Positions 21,044 through 33,399 of a DNA stretch of 64,000 nucleotides are shown piece by piece; within the stretch, counting starts at the first letter, position 1, and every line of letters begins with the position of its first letter. The notes beneath the pieces were generated by a model. That model was not told where the DNA came from, ran no database searches, and was given only the letters and a program-made list of their open reading frames with translations. The DNA is from Pelobates cultripes (lineage: Eukaryota > Chordata > Amphibia > Anura > Pelobatidae): assembly GCA_933207985.1 (NCBI GenBank), contig OW240913.1, forward strand, positions 102,355,909 through 102,419,908. The letters are read 5' to 3'. A program made the position numbers and the translations under genes.

Positions 21044-22730
21044 CATCATCATGGTGATGTCTTTCCTTTACTACTGGTCCCAGTCACAATTTTAACTATG
21101 AAAGAATAAAGTTACTGTTTTTTGAATGTCAATTTTGTATTTTTTTTATCCCAATGGTTTCTGGCTGAATTATGAATGTATTATTTATCTACATGCTCAG
21201 AACTAGTTATTGCACTTGTGTAATTATTCCCATGCAGTAATGTTTATACTTTTGCTTGGTTTACAACATTGCTGTCATAGTTACCGGCAACCACTATCCC
21301 TCCAAATTTGAAACCAGTCTGTGCCCGTGTAAAGTAACAAAAGCAAGTTAACATCTGCAAATCCCCATACATCCCATAGAGAGAGAGAACTGTCTTACAT
21401 ACAAAACTTTCAGCTTTCACAACAATTAAACTATTACATAAAAATTATAACAAAAAAAAATATCTCATGGTAGATGCTTGACTAGTGGCCCCTATTCCAT
21501 CCTTTAACCCATTGGCAGTGAGGTGAAGAGAAATAATATGCCCTAGTCTCCTGGTCTTCTCTAACAGTTGCCCAAATAGCGCCCAGGATATGCCCAGTAT
21601 TATAGGCTCTTTGAAAAATATGTGCCCCATGGGGGACCAAAAGATACACAGTTCCCTTGGATTTTTATATGTGGCTCCTGAGAGGCCAGGAGATGCCAAA
21701 TCTCCTGGGCACTTTATAAAAAATTATGATGGGCTTACTGAGCTCAGGACCCAAACTCCTGGACCCATATAACTATATAGGCATTTCCCACCCCAGAGGT
21801 AGCTAGAGGTCCTTGAGGTCATACCCACTCCCCTAAATATGTCCCTATTTTAATAATCTGGGATGCCTAATAAATCTAAAACAAATAATAAAAAAAAAAT
21901 AATATTTATCTTTTCTTCTTTCTTTGTCCTCATGGGCCAAAGTCTCTTGTGCGGTAATGAAAATAAAATTAATTTAGTTTACAGGTAATGGAATATAGGC
22001 TCTGAATAATTAATCAGCTGTTGTACAGAGTCAAATATACAAAGAAATAACAAAATTCCGAAAAAAGGGCCTATCAAACAGCAGACACTATATCTAATCC
22101 ACAATCCTATTTGTAGGCACTGAGTGTTCCTCGGAGGCATGCATCAACATTTTAGAGCAATAGCAGTAGTTGTTAAAATTAATGTCAGAAGTGTGTTGCT
22201 CAAAGTAAGTATGAAAGCAGAGATACGTTATGCCTGCACTCCTTTGTAAAGCCGTGTAGCAGCTACATTGAAACACATATTAAACAGACATAAATGATGC
22301 AGTTCAAAATGCCATATAAACGAAGACAGAATGCTCATCCAGTGATGGAGAAGGTATTTGACAATTGTATGGAAACACACATAATTAACTTAATGTATTG
22401 AACAATAATGACCCTGTCGTACATTTAATCCCTTTGTGACAAGGTGTTTGAGAAATCCCATTATAACAAGACATGACAAATCTTCAGTGTGCATAGTGGT
22501 AAGCAATCAAATGTCAATCACAAAGCTGGAGATGTTTGTGTTATACCGTAGACTTGCAATCTGGATATAATAGGAATAAAGCAGTGAATTATCAAGTGAA
22601 CATTCAGTCCAAAGTAGCACTTTTTTATTTCTTTTTTGACAAATAATTCTTTATTAAGAAGAGTTGATTTAATGGTAAAATGCAAAACAAATACAAGTAA
22701 TTGTCAAATGTACAGGCTAACAATAATATG
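21044..22730. other. no gene recognised
   Basis: No frame with a known motif and no clean repeat boundaries. 21590-21772 has modest open frames on both strands that shadow each other. Confidence 0.5.
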
Positions 22731-22941
22731 TTACCTGCACTCTCTCCTAAATCCCTATGTATATTTAAACAAATGGAGGTTATTTAGTTACTCCAAGGGC
22801 CACTGTAGGGAATGCCTGCCTGCTACGTCAGAGGTTTGACTTGACGTGGCAGGCGGGCATTCCCTCCAATGGCCATTGGAGTAACTAAATAACCTCCATT
22901 TGTTTAAATATACATAGGGATTTAGGAGAGAGCACAGGTAA
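22731..22941. repeat. 211-bp palindromic fold-back element
   Basis: TTACCTG-CTCTCTCCTAAATC at the left is mirrored by GATTTAGGAGAGAG-CAGGTAA at the right. The arms continue inward for about 90 bp with few mismatches to a small loop near 22838. A transcript would fold into one long hairpin. It is probably a MITE made only of terminal repeats. The 67-codon plus frame across it is not a gene. Confidence 0.88.
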
Positions 22942-24043
22942 CTTTTCTTTCTTTGGTTTTAACAACAATATGTATCTGCTCACATTATCTTCTGCACACG
23001 GAGAATACAAAAAGGGTTACCTTTATAATTCATTTCTAATCCCTCCACTAACTTTGCTCTCTTCCCACATTTCCCCCCTTGTAAACCTCTTTTCTTAGAT
23101 TTGCATAAACAGTGAAATGAAATAGGAAAAAAAAGTACCATATTGCCACGTAGCAATATATAAACTGCATCTAAAATGAAACATCAGCAAAATGTTGCCA
23201 GTATTCACACACTAATATTCTTGTAAGGCGTATGAGAGTGCTGAGACTTGCTTTTTATAGGATTATTCATCAGCTCATAACTGCTCTAAAATTGGAATAA
23301 ACCACTAAACGGGAGTATAATCAACACTTCCCTGACCATGGAAGAGTGACAAATAAAGATTGAAAGAAGGAGAGGATACATGGAACACAAACAAAACCAG
23401 ATGAAGGAAAAATAAAATAATAAAGGTAGAGAAGAAAGAAAAACAAAACACCATACCGAAGCTGCTGCCCAAATTCCATCACTCTCATTGTCCTTTTATT
23501 GGGTTGAGGGACACAAAAGAAAGAGGTCCGTGCACCAGATGCCACCCCACAACAGATACTCTGTGCAGGGCCCTCCTGCTCCAATCCCACAAGCACAGAA
23601 GATAGAAGAAACCATCTAGCCATGTACGACTTAAGATCTTGAACCATCAGGTCCTCTAACTGTAATCTCCTAAACAGCCTCTACTCAATGCCACGTAAAA
23701 AGGACCATTGGTAGTGTCTATGTCCTAGGAATTATAGTTTTGCTGCTGAAAAAACCTGAAACCCTTTAATGTGTTTAAGAGAGATGAAAAAGCATTACCA
23801 CTGGAGTAATGGGAGGGGGACCATTGGATAGCCTTTAAATTACTTGGTAAACTTTTCTCTAGAATGTTGCCATACATCCACCAATTGACATTGATGGCGT
23901 ACTTTCACCGAACTGTCTGCATACCCATTTTGCCTTGTGTGCTCACGCTCTCATAACCTCAAAGCTGTGGATTTAAAAAATCCTTGTGGAATGAGCCAGT
24001 CACCAAGGGCGGGAACACTCCCACCTAGATGTGCATCTTCTGG
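22942..24043. other. no gene recognised
   Basis: The 108-codon minus frame at 23321-23647 has no recognisable motif. No repeat boundary is seen. Confidence 0.5.
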
Positions 24044-24243
24044 ATAAATGCTAGGCATGCGGCTCGGTTCGGCATTCCGAAATTCGGGACATCGTCAATT
24101 CGGGACTTCGTCAATTCGTCACTTCGTCACTTCGGCACTTCGCCACTTTGGCAACTTCGGCACTTCGGATCTTAGACACTTTGGAACTTCAAGAGGTTCG
24201 GCACTTTGGAACTCCGGCATTTCGGGACTTTTCTTGCAGCCGC

Positions 24244-24439
24244 TTGGTAGATAACTCCCTAATTCCCACGGTATTAGGGAGTTATCTACCAAAAGGCTGA
24301 AAGACCTAAATTGGTCTTTCAGCCAAATTTACTAATACTAAGTAAAAGTTACTTAGTATTAGTAAATTGTGCCCCTACTCACTATACCGCGAGTAGGGGC
24401 ATGTCTAGTAAACAGTGAGCAGCCTGTGGCTGCTCACTG
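24244..24439. repeat. left chain of five hairpins, copy A
   Basis: Five separate hairpins follow one another almost without spacers. H1 is 24244-24292 (GTAGATAACTCCCTAAT arms). H2 is 24295-24324 (GGCTGAAAGACC/GGTCTTTCAGCC). H3 is 24325-24368 (AATTTACTAATACTAAGTAA arms). H4 is 24370-24401 (TGCCCCTACTC arms with small mismatch). H5 is 24413-24439 (CAGTGAGCAGCC/GGCTGCTCACTG). Confidence 0.95.
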
Positions 24440-24449
24440 TAAAAAAAAA

Positions 24450-25320
24450 AAAGAGTCCCCCCTCCCTGAGCAGCGGGTGGGGGCACTAAAGTAAAAAAAG
24501 GGGGGAGGACCTATTGTCCTCCCCACCAGCCCCCACCCCTGAACGGTGGGTGGAGGCCCTAAATACAAATTGGGGGGGACCTAATATCCTACAAATTGGG
24601 GGGGAACCTAATGTCCTCCCCCCTGGCCCCCACCCCTGAGCGGTGGGTGGGGGCCCTAAATACAAATTGGGGGGGACCTAATGTCCTCCCCCCTGGCCCC
24701 CACCCCTGAGCAGTGGGTGGGGGCCCTTAACTAGAATAAGGGGGGGGACCTAATGTCCTCACCCCAGCCCCCACGCATGAGCGGTGGGTGGGGGCCATAA
24801 ATACAAATTGGGGGGGAGACCTACCCCCTGGAATTTTCCCACACTGTGTAATTTGACTCATAACACTCTGATTGGTTACTTAATCCACCAATCAGAGTGT
24901 TATGAGTATTTAGTTACAGGTCTCCCCTCATTATTTTTAGGATGAGGGGGGTAAGTAGAAGTTTATTTTTTTGGGGAGGGGGTGACTAGGGGTTTGGGGG
25001 GTGACTAGGGGTTTGTTAAATTTGTATTGTAAATTTGTACATTAGGTCCCCGCCACCCAATTTGTATTCAGGGCCCCCACCCACCACTCAGGGGTGGGGG
25101 CCAGGGGGAGGACATTAAGTCCCTCCCTTATTCTAGTTTAGGGCCCCCACCCACCGCTCAGGGGTGGGGGCCAGGGGGGAGGACATTTGGTCCCCCCCTA
25201 ATTTGTATTAAGCGCCCCCACCCACCGCTCAGGGGTGGAGGCCAGGGGGGAGGACATTAGGTCCTCCTTCCTTTTTTTACATTAGGGCCCCCACCCGCCG
25301 CTCAGGGGTGGGGGCCGGGG
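24450..25320. repeat. G/C-rich array in inverted halves, copy A
   Basis: Units of about 70-80 bp carry CCCCCACCCCTGAGCGGTGG and GGACCTAATGTCCTCCCC. Units left of about 24.83 kb and right of about 25.03 kb are in opposite orientation. Runs of seven or more G or C are frequent and could form G-quadruplexes. Confidence 0.9.
24856..24907. repeat. central hairpin, copy A
   Basis: ACTCATAACACTCTGATTGG is inverted exactly at 24887-24907 across a 10-bp loop, at the symmetry centre of the element. Confidence 0.95.
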
Positions 25321-25363
25321 GAGGCGGGCAATAGGCAACAGGCTGCTCACTGTTTAATAGACA

Positions 25364-25520
25364 TGCCCCTACTCGCGATATAGCGAGTAGGGGCATAATT
25401 TACTAATACTAAGTAATCTTTACTTAGTATTAGTAAATTTGGCTGAAAGACCAATTTGGGTCTTTCAGCCTTTTAGTAGATAGCTCCCTAATACCGTGGG
25501 AATTAGGGAGTTATCTACTT
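25364..25520. repeat. right hairpin chain, copy A
   Basis: The mirror of the left chain in reverse order: H4 at 25364-25395, H3 at 25398-25441, H2 at 25441-25470, H1 at about 25476-25519. Only half of H5 (GGCTGCTCACTG, near 25341) is kept. Both arms of H4 differ from the left copy by matched changes (CTCGCGATATAGCGAG). Confidence 0.92.
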
Positions 25521-25942
25521 ATTCATTCCTGTCATTACATGACTGGCTAAGTAACTTACATTTTATATGAATGTATGTTACTTGATTGTTGTAAGTGTTG
25601 CAAATGCTTACAGCTGAAGCCTGGCTATGTTTGTATACTTTTTATTTGAAATTGTGTACAGTGTAACATTCTTCTTCTTTCACTGGGTAAGTATATTAGT
25701 ACTTAGGTAATACTGTGCTTCGGAACTTCGGCACTTTGACATCTCGGAACTTCGGCACTTCAGCGATTCGTCACTTCGGCACTTCAGAAATTCTGTAATT
25801 TCGGCACTTCGGGACTTCGGCAATTTGGCACTTCGGCAAATCAGCTATTCGGACATTCGGAAGCACCTGAATGCCTGAATTACCCGAAATTCGGCCGAAT
25901 TTTAATTCGGACCGAAACGACTTGCACATGTCTAATAAATGT

Positions 25943-26870
25943 CATTCTAGACCTAAGGAGGGGAGCTCTGCCAGGATTCTTACTCTGTTTTAAGGTCCAA
26001 CTCTGTATAGTGGGGTGACCAAGAGCCCGTCTTCACTCCATCATTTCCAAATACCAATAATAGCCAACAGAAAATGAATTATATTTTTCTAATGAAGAGC
26101 ACCACAAGTGTGGCTGGACAACAACATGGTGAAATTACTGAGAATCAAAATTGCAATCTTTTATTTAGGCAAATGGTGACAATAATACAGCCGTCTTGTT
26201 ATGAAGAGTTTAAAAGTTCTGTTAATTTTATCATTTGGATATTTGCTTGAATTATCTTTTCTTTTTAAAAAAAAAAGAAAAATGGGTGCGGTGTGTGAGT
26301 GGCAATAACCAAGCAGCCCTGCTCAGTCATAAATATTGCCAGTAACCTGAAGGTAGAAAACATAATGTTTACCAAAAAAGCTTAATCAAAAATTAAACAT
26401 TTTCATGTGCATTCAGTTATAAATGAGAAAACATCAATTACACCAGCCAGATTATACTTGGATGACAAATCCTCATTTGTGATAAATTATTTTTTCTAAT
26501 TTATGCATAAGCTGTTTTTTTTTTTTTTGCACAGTCTTTTTCGGAGAGATTCTGAATTTAAATCATGTTCTATGCAATCTCATGCAGTTCTTTGTTCTTT
26601 GTTCTTGTTACATTGACAAATGTTTGCAGCAAACAAGAATGAAATGTAATAATGTACTGTTATGACAGACAGATGGCTAGACAGACAGAAATGTATATTT
26701 CCACTCCCACTCCATAACAACTTAAGTTTAATTAAGTTATGTGACAGGAGTGCCTGGACACCTACTTACCATCAAGGTTTAAAATGTCTGTAGGGCACCA
26801 CCTCCAGTGCTCCTGCATTTCAGTTTCGAAGCGGATAGCTGGACAGTTGTGCTTAGTTTCCCTTAGTTTT
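25943..26870. other. no gene recognised
   Basis: AT-rich, no supported feature. 26745-26870 may be a diverged left part of the MITE whose right end is at 26980. Confidence 0.45.
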
Positions 26871-26980
26871 CCCCCTTCCAGAGCCGGGCGGGAGGGGGAC
26901 CCTGAGGGTGGGGGCACCCTCAGGGCACTATAGTGCCAGGAAAACGAGTATGTTTTCCTGGCACAATAGTGGTCCTTTAA
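26871..26980. mobile_element. TTAA MITE, right-end fragment
   Basis: CCCCCTTCCAGAGCC, the GGGACCCTGAGGGTGGGGGC segment, and the terminal hairpin around GAAAACGAGTATGTTTTC ending GTGGTCCTTTAA are nearly identical to the right end of the MITE at 34717-35218. The left end is missing or too diverged to place. Confidence 0.75.
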
Positions 26981-29010
26981 TACAATTCCCCAATAAGTCT
27001 AACCCTCTATATGAAGTAGCTTGCCTATTTACTAACAGATGCAAACAAATAAGTGGAAATGGTTACATTATATGGCCATGCCGTATTATATCCACCACTA
27101 TATCTAAAGCATTCCAATAACTATTATTATTATTATTTATTTAGGGGGATAAACACACTAACTGCAATACTTAAGGCTTAAACGGCTGCCAGAAACTATC
27201 TGCAAATATATGCTTTCTTATGGTCACCTTCAAGGGGAGCACGTAGAGTAGAGGGCAGGGGTGCACAATCTGAAATATACCTGGTCTGGATTCCAAATAT
27301 ACACAGAAAAAATAAATTGGAGGTTCTTTGGAGAAGTGATGGGCTTAATACAGTAGGGGCATATGGTGTAACTAAATCCCCATTTTTGTTTGCTATGGTA
27401 GGTGATTTAAAGTATTTCTTTTTGTGTTTATGGTTGCTCTGTTTCCGTAATTTGTATTTTATATATGTTTTGTTTTTTATAGCAGGACCATTATTACTAA
27501 GGAATGCATGATCTGGGTCTTCCCCCCAATTCCTTTTTATTTTTCATGTTATAGCATTCCAAGTGATACATAGTCCACTTGGTCTATGTTTAAAAAACAA
27601 AACAAAAAAAACATCAATCTCATCCCTGTATCTGTGTGACCAGGGTTCCCCAATCTACTATTCACCAAATCCAAATATTCACAAAATATAAAACCAAATG
27701 TTTTACCTAATTACCTACTTCCATGTAACTGTTCATATGAAGAATGATGTTCCAAAACCTTATCTATTCATTTTGTTTTATTATTACAAAATAACAAACT
27801 GATCTTGAGACTTATAAATTTTGTCCAAAAATGAAAGACAAATCCCCCCTATCCCCCCCCCCCCCCAAAAAAAAACAGTGCATTTATTAAATGGAAAAAA
27901 ATTAATGCAAACAAGTAGAACCTAAAATATTTATAATAATCCAGAAAAATATATAATGAAGTAGAGAGCTTGTTGGAACCAAAAGGGATATGTAAATACT
28001 TCTGTCTTCCGAGCATCATTTTCTGACCTGTTAGTCATGTTCATTGGCGGGTTAAGATGACTTTTTTCCTCTTTCAATCTATTTTTTGCTTGTGGTCAGT
28101 TTGTTTTTAAATTCTTTTTTAATAATCAATTCAGTTTTATTTTTAGATTTTTAAATCAAGTCCACAGACATAGTACAATAACTTAAAAAAGTTTCCTTTG
28201 CAATGAGGACATTGGGTAATATATTTCATTTACTGATTAGGTGGCCAAAGGCTTGGTGATTCCCAGTCACATGAGCTTGAGTGGTATGCAGATGATAATA
28301 CAAAGAGGATAAGCACAGATTTAATGAAAAGCATAAAGGGCAGTTTCTGGAATATCAATACATTTCTCAGTAAGTTCAGGAGAGACTCAGAAGGATATTA
28401 TTAGACTACAAAAACAAAATAGAAAATGAAATGGGAATATGTGAACGAGAGGAACGAGAACCATGGGCTGTTATAATAAATGTGAACATCGAGGCTACAA
28501 ATCCCCCTGAATACATTTTTTTGTTTGTTGTTCTTCTTGATTTTTGACTTACCACAAACTGCTCATCACTTCATGTGGCAACTGCAATGGATTCACTAAG
28601 GGAGAAAAATAGAGATATGTCCTTCCTGGTTCTCATGTGACCCTGTGCAAAGTGGAAACGCTGATCTTTTGTAAGGCATTACTAGTATGCCCATAGCTAT
28701 CAAATGCTGATATCATCAGTAAAATAAATTGACAGCATATGTCTTAGCATGCACTACAATGGTGTCACATATGGCAGCAAAGGCAGTTCCCCGGAGTCAC
28801 TTTGTGGGCTCTTTTCATGCAGTGAGGAGTGCCTAGACATGAGTGCCACATTGTTTCTCTTCTGATTCCCAAGGGGAAGTGGTGTCTGATACAAGTCTAT
28901 ATATCTATTTTGCATAATTCAGCTAAACTATGGGATAAGGGAATTATGTAAATAGGTTACATTTGAGATGAGCAAATTATTTTCAATGGTTTCATGCTTC
29001 CATCTTTCCT
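26981..29010. other. no gene recognised
   Basis: AT-rich sequence with a C12-A9 run near 27857. No frame with a motif. Confidence 0.5.
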
Positions 29011-29540
29011 CCTACTGTCACAGTTTACCAAGAGTTGGAGCACATGTGCAGGAGATGGCACAATGAGGAGGCAAAAACCAAAGTGCAGTACAGATGAAGG
29101 GGTAACCCAAAGGCAGCGTCAGACGAGAAGCAGAAGTCAGGGCTGGCAGCGGAGTATCGTAATCGGTAAGGCAGGCAGAGGTCAGAGGTCAGAGTCCAGG
29201 AAATCAGTCAGCAGAGTAACAAAGATCCGGTAGGAAAAAACAAACGACCAGATACAAGGTCTCAGGCAGAGCTGGCTTTTACAGCCTGCTTATTAGGAGC
29301 AGATGACCGTAATTGGTAAGGGGCTGTAGGTGGATCAGCAGTGGATCCAGGCAAAGGAATCAGGTAGCAGAATAATGCAGACAGATACCGAAGACCCCTG
29401 GTTGACAGCATGGTAGAGAACCTGACTGGGATGCTGGAGCTGTGAGTTCAAATTCAGCCAGGTCTCTTAAAGAGGTGGCCACACCTTGCTGTCTGCAGGT
29501 TTCAGGGTGCACTCTGACAGAGCCCCCCCACGAGGGGTGA
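29011..29540. repeat. unclassified G/A-rich interspersed repeat
   Basis: The composition shifts sharply to CAG/GGCAGG-rich sequence ending in CTCTGACAGAGCCCCCCCA near 29515-29532. The style resembles LTR-adjacent repeats seen in frogs, but no ends or duplication could be defined and no frame has a motif. Confidence 0.35.
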
Positions 29541-31911
29541 TCTCCAGGCACCAACACACAGGGCTTCAACTAGGGGATCCAGTTCAGGCTCAGACAGGGA
29601 CTCCAGGTCTGTGTAGGCATCAGGATCTGAAAGTGTTGCAACATTTTGCAGGTTGTCCGCATTCTTGGTAATGGCAGTGGAGGCAAGGAGCAGCAACCAC
29701 CTGAGGGGATGCAGCTCTGGCCTTAAGAGACTGTTCGAAGGCCTCTAGATCTTGCTGTGATACCTACACACCTTCTATTGGGATGGAGAGATAATGCATA
29801 TAAAGTGGGACAGAAGTTCCACTGTACTGTGAACCCAATAGTGGATCAGATATGACCAGATATGGTCGTAAGAGAGTAACCCACACCCCAATACCGTGTG
29901 GATATGGGCTCAATTATCCCCAAGCTAATGTCCACATACAGTATTGTTACCCTACAGTATAAGAGATAGGATTAGATGACATTCTGGAGATATGAGTTGT
30001 ATGGAGAGGCCATAAGCAAAACATTATCAAAATAGATTTTCATATTATTTTTTACCCTTTACACAAACTATCATTGTTTGTTTACCACTGAACAGAAAAG
30101 ATTACATGTAACATTTACTTTTTGTATATTATATGGTAATGCAAAAATACAAGTTAATACCTTTTTTTAGTGTACTGACTAGCTTATCCTTCCTTCTTGA
30201 GTGAATCCACCTTCATGTCTTCGTTGGTCGGAAACACAACCTCTCTGTCAAGCGCATGTGTCATTTAAACATCAGAAACTGACTGAGAAGGCATTTTACA
30301 TATGATGCCACTATTTACTGTATTTAAAAAAATGATCATCCCCAATAAAACAATTGAAAGACAAGGGATAAACTGAAAAGAGGTGTTTATGTATATGAAC
30401 TTAGTAAACAGGCAGTAAAATGTGTCATCTCAATTTCTCAGTAATAATAAAAACTGATAACAGTTTTCCTTTAAGTGTAAACCGATCTGTCAAATGAATA
30501 TTTTAGTGGTGTGTATGGTTTCTCTTCCCAACTGAGTACTTTTAAAAAAATTCTACCAATATCAACTGATAAATACAGCTCTTTGGAATTTAAAGACCTA
30601 TTTATTGTTATATCCTTTTTTCCATGTACATAAATAATATATAAAACACTGTCAAAGTGTCCTGGGTTATATCTTGAATAGAACTGCGCTGCAGAATTAT
30701 CATTGTCATTTTCTGACTTTTGCTTCTTAATCATTTTATGGGCTCAGCTTAATGGAAAAAGAGAAAGCATAGTTACTGCAAAAATCATAGCAAAAGAAAA
30801 TTCCTTTAACTTTCTGTACAAACCACTAAGTGCTTGAGAGAAAGTAAATAATTGAGTTCCTCTTGTGGCATCCCCTACGTCACAGAAATCATCATGACAG
30901 ATGTATGGTTTTGTACGGCAAAGTCTGAGATCTGATGAGCAGCAGAGGGGAATTCTCATCCATGACAAAACAAAGATTGAAAACAGATTCAATAATGTAA
31001 TTACACAGGGGGAAGTGGACTGTGCATGTTCGCATTGTCTGCTGCCTACGTAATCTGTGTTCTTTTTTTTCTTTACTGTTGACAGAAGTGCAAAAATAGG
31101 AAGATGTTTTAAATTTGAAAGCGGATTTTAAAGAACATGTCGTTTAGATCTTTTCTATCTGTAATGGATCCAGTAAAAGGCAACTAGATGTTTGTTTTAT
31201 TTATTTGTTACCTTTTCATGATAAATGCCAAATCCCCAATTGAGCGGATATCTAGGGATCCTTCAGAAGGCATCTAGTTGGCAACAGTCCGAGTGCGAAC
31301 ACATGAATTTTAAGTGTGACGTCAATTCTTCTTTTGTAAAACCACATATGCTACCAAGCATGTAGAAGAAGCATTTCCACATCAAATATTAATGCAATTA
31401 CTTTCAATTTAAAGATGAGGTGATCAGGACTGCATTCTAACTGCCAGTGTAATGTTTCCGTACAATTTTCGAGACACGACAGCTGGGGTCATTAATTATG
31501 AAAAAAAGCATGCAAGTCAAAATAGATGCTAAATGTTCATTGTGGTGACTGTTTGTAAGTGCTCAAGAGAGTAGTATTTACTTACGTACCCCCAGGCCTA
31601 CTAACGTAATTTAAGATGAGCTATATAGTAAACAATGTATTGAATTGAGTTGCAACCTGCTTTCAAACTTTCAAAAACAAAAAACTAAAATTCAGCTAAC
31701 ATGGAGATTTTTTTAAACTGTGCTACTTGATCTTAATCTTGAAAATTATTTATCAACTCATCACATGCATATGACTCCGTAATCTATGCAAGAAAACCAA
31801 ACACATCACAAACGAGACAGTTTGTTTTACTGTTAGAATGAGCACAGAGTGAAAGACTTTAATGAAAACAAATTATTGCACTGAGCTAGTCAGCAGTGGT
31901 TTGCACTTTAA
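29541..31911. other. no gene recognised
   Basis: AT-rich with short frames lacking motifs. No supported feature. Confidence 0.5.
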
Positions 31912-31919
31912 AAAATATG

Positions 31920-32742
31920 CAGGGCCAGGAGGGGGGCCCACCAGGAGCCACAGCACTGGGCAAACTGGGTCCTGAGCCGGAGCGCTGGGCGAACTGGGTC
32001 CTGAGCCGCAGCAATGGCCGAGTGGCTCTAGAGTTGCCCCTCTGTCCCTCAGCGCCAGGCTGATCCTCCAGGCGCCTGAAAATGGGGGCGCCCTGGATGA
32101 GCCTTGTCACAGGGGGCCCAGTAGGTGGCCATATAGCCCCACAAGCTGTCCTTTAATCGATATGGCAGAGGAAGCACCTGCTGACCCTGATGGCATGTGC
32201 CTGCTCTGCAAATGAATGCCGGAGGAGAGGAGGCAGGTGGCGGCAGTGTGGATGGCGAGGGAGGCTTTTCTTGCTGCTTCTTACTCCTCCCTCACGCTCC
32301 CTCTGTGATGCCGGGAGCTGGAATATGATGTCATTCCGGCCCCGGCATACTAAACAGCGCACTGGAGAAGTGAGGTACTGCCCCACACTGGACCCCAGGG
32401 AGGTAATGAGGGTGGATGTCTGAGTCTGTGTGTCAGTTAGTGTGTGAGTGCTTGACTGTCAATGAGTGTGTGTGTGTGTGTGTGTCTGTCAGTGAGTGAG
32501 CATATGTATGTCAGTGAGTGTCTGCCTGTGTGTGTGTGTCTGTTAGTGAGTGTGTGAGTGTTTGACTGTCAGTGTATGTGTGTCTGTCAGTGAGTGTCTG
32601 CCTGTGTTTCTGTCAGTGAGTGCCTGCCTGTGTGTCTGTCAGTGAGTGTGTGAGCGTTTAACTGTCAGTGTGTGCGCGTCTGTCAGAGAGTGTGTTTGGG
32701 GGTGTGTGTCAGTGAGTGAGTGCATGTATGTCAGTGAGTGTC

Positions 32743-32773
<31 letters not shown>

Positions 32774-32849
32774 CTGTCAGTGAGAATATCTATGTCAGTG
32801 AGTGTCTGTCTGTGTGTGTGTCTGTCAGTGAGTGAGCGTATGTCTGTCA

Positions 32850-32881
<32 letters not shown>

Positions 32882-33066
32882 GTCTGTCTGTCAATGAGTT
32901 AGTGTATGTATGTCAGTGAGTGTCTGTGTGTGTGTGTCAGTGTGTGTCTGTCAGTGAGTGTGTGTGTGTGTGTCTGTCAGTGTGTGTCTGTCAGTGAGAG
33001 AATGACATTCGGTGGCGGCAAAATGGATCTTTGCCTAGGACGGCAGAAATCCTTGCACCAACCTTG
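31920..33066. mobile_element. non-autonomous hAT element with minisatellite
   Basis: The exact 8-bp duplication AAAATATG lies at 31912-31919 and 33067-33074. The ends are CAGGGCCAGGAGG on the left and, read inward, CAAGGTTGGTGCAAGG on the right. GCCGTCCTAGGCA near the right end is typical of hAT MITE termini. About 600 bp of its 1147 bp is a TGTGTCTGTCAGTGAG array. No transposase frame. Confidence 0.85.
32405..33000. repeat. GTGTCTGTCAGTGAGTG minisatellite
   Basis: Irregular units of about 16-40 bp with variable GT runs, confined to the hAT element. The unit is nearly the inverse complement of the array at 20130-20515. Confidence 0.9.
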
Positions 33067-33399
33067 AAAATATGAAACAGTATAAAAGGAATATAGAACA
33101 GAAAAACTAAGAAGCAAATGCTAATGGCTTATATTTACCTCAAACTAGTCTGCATATGTACTATTTGTGATTGTGGCCACTATGTCTTTCAGTAATTGCT
33201 GTCCAACTGTTGTTTTTACTTTAATATAATATAATAAAGAGCACCTTAATCCCTATATGCAAATGTAGAGGTTGTGGTGCTTTTAGGCTGTTGTTGACAC
33301 CATCTCTCATTTCTCAAGCAAAACTATTTGGTGCTTAAAGTAAACCTTTGCGGAGATTGTGACAAACTACCCTGAAAACCCTGTGATTCCCCTCTCCTC

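Larger units (their letters stand above)
24052..25934. mobile_element. hairpin-chain hAT element, copy A (full length)
   Basis: The 1883-bp element has ends TAGGCATG on the left and, read inward, TAGACATGTGCA on the right. Flanks are ATAAATGC (24044-24051) and ATAAATGT (25935-25942), an 8-bp duplication with one mismatch, which fits hAT. From each end inward it has TTCGG-rich decamer repeats (CTTCGGCACTTCGG type), a chain of separate hairpins, and a G/C-rich array. At the centre is one more hairpin. The two halves mirror each other, so the whole is a long imperfect palindrome. A 190-bp non-mirrored segment lies at 25521-25710. There is no coding frame of note. Three more copies are in the window (37214, 46980, 51832). 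Confidence 0.85.

Noticed and set aside
24052..24254. Frame with repeated RHFGTS/FGTS
   Set aside because: TTCGG decamer repeats of the hAT ends in translation. A CRISPR array was also considered, but units are contiguous without unique spacers and the host is eukaryotic.
29011..29700. Possible gypsy-type retroelement near CTCTGACAGAGCCCCC
   Set aside because: No LTR pair, no gag/pol motif and no boundaries; kept only as an unclassified repeat.
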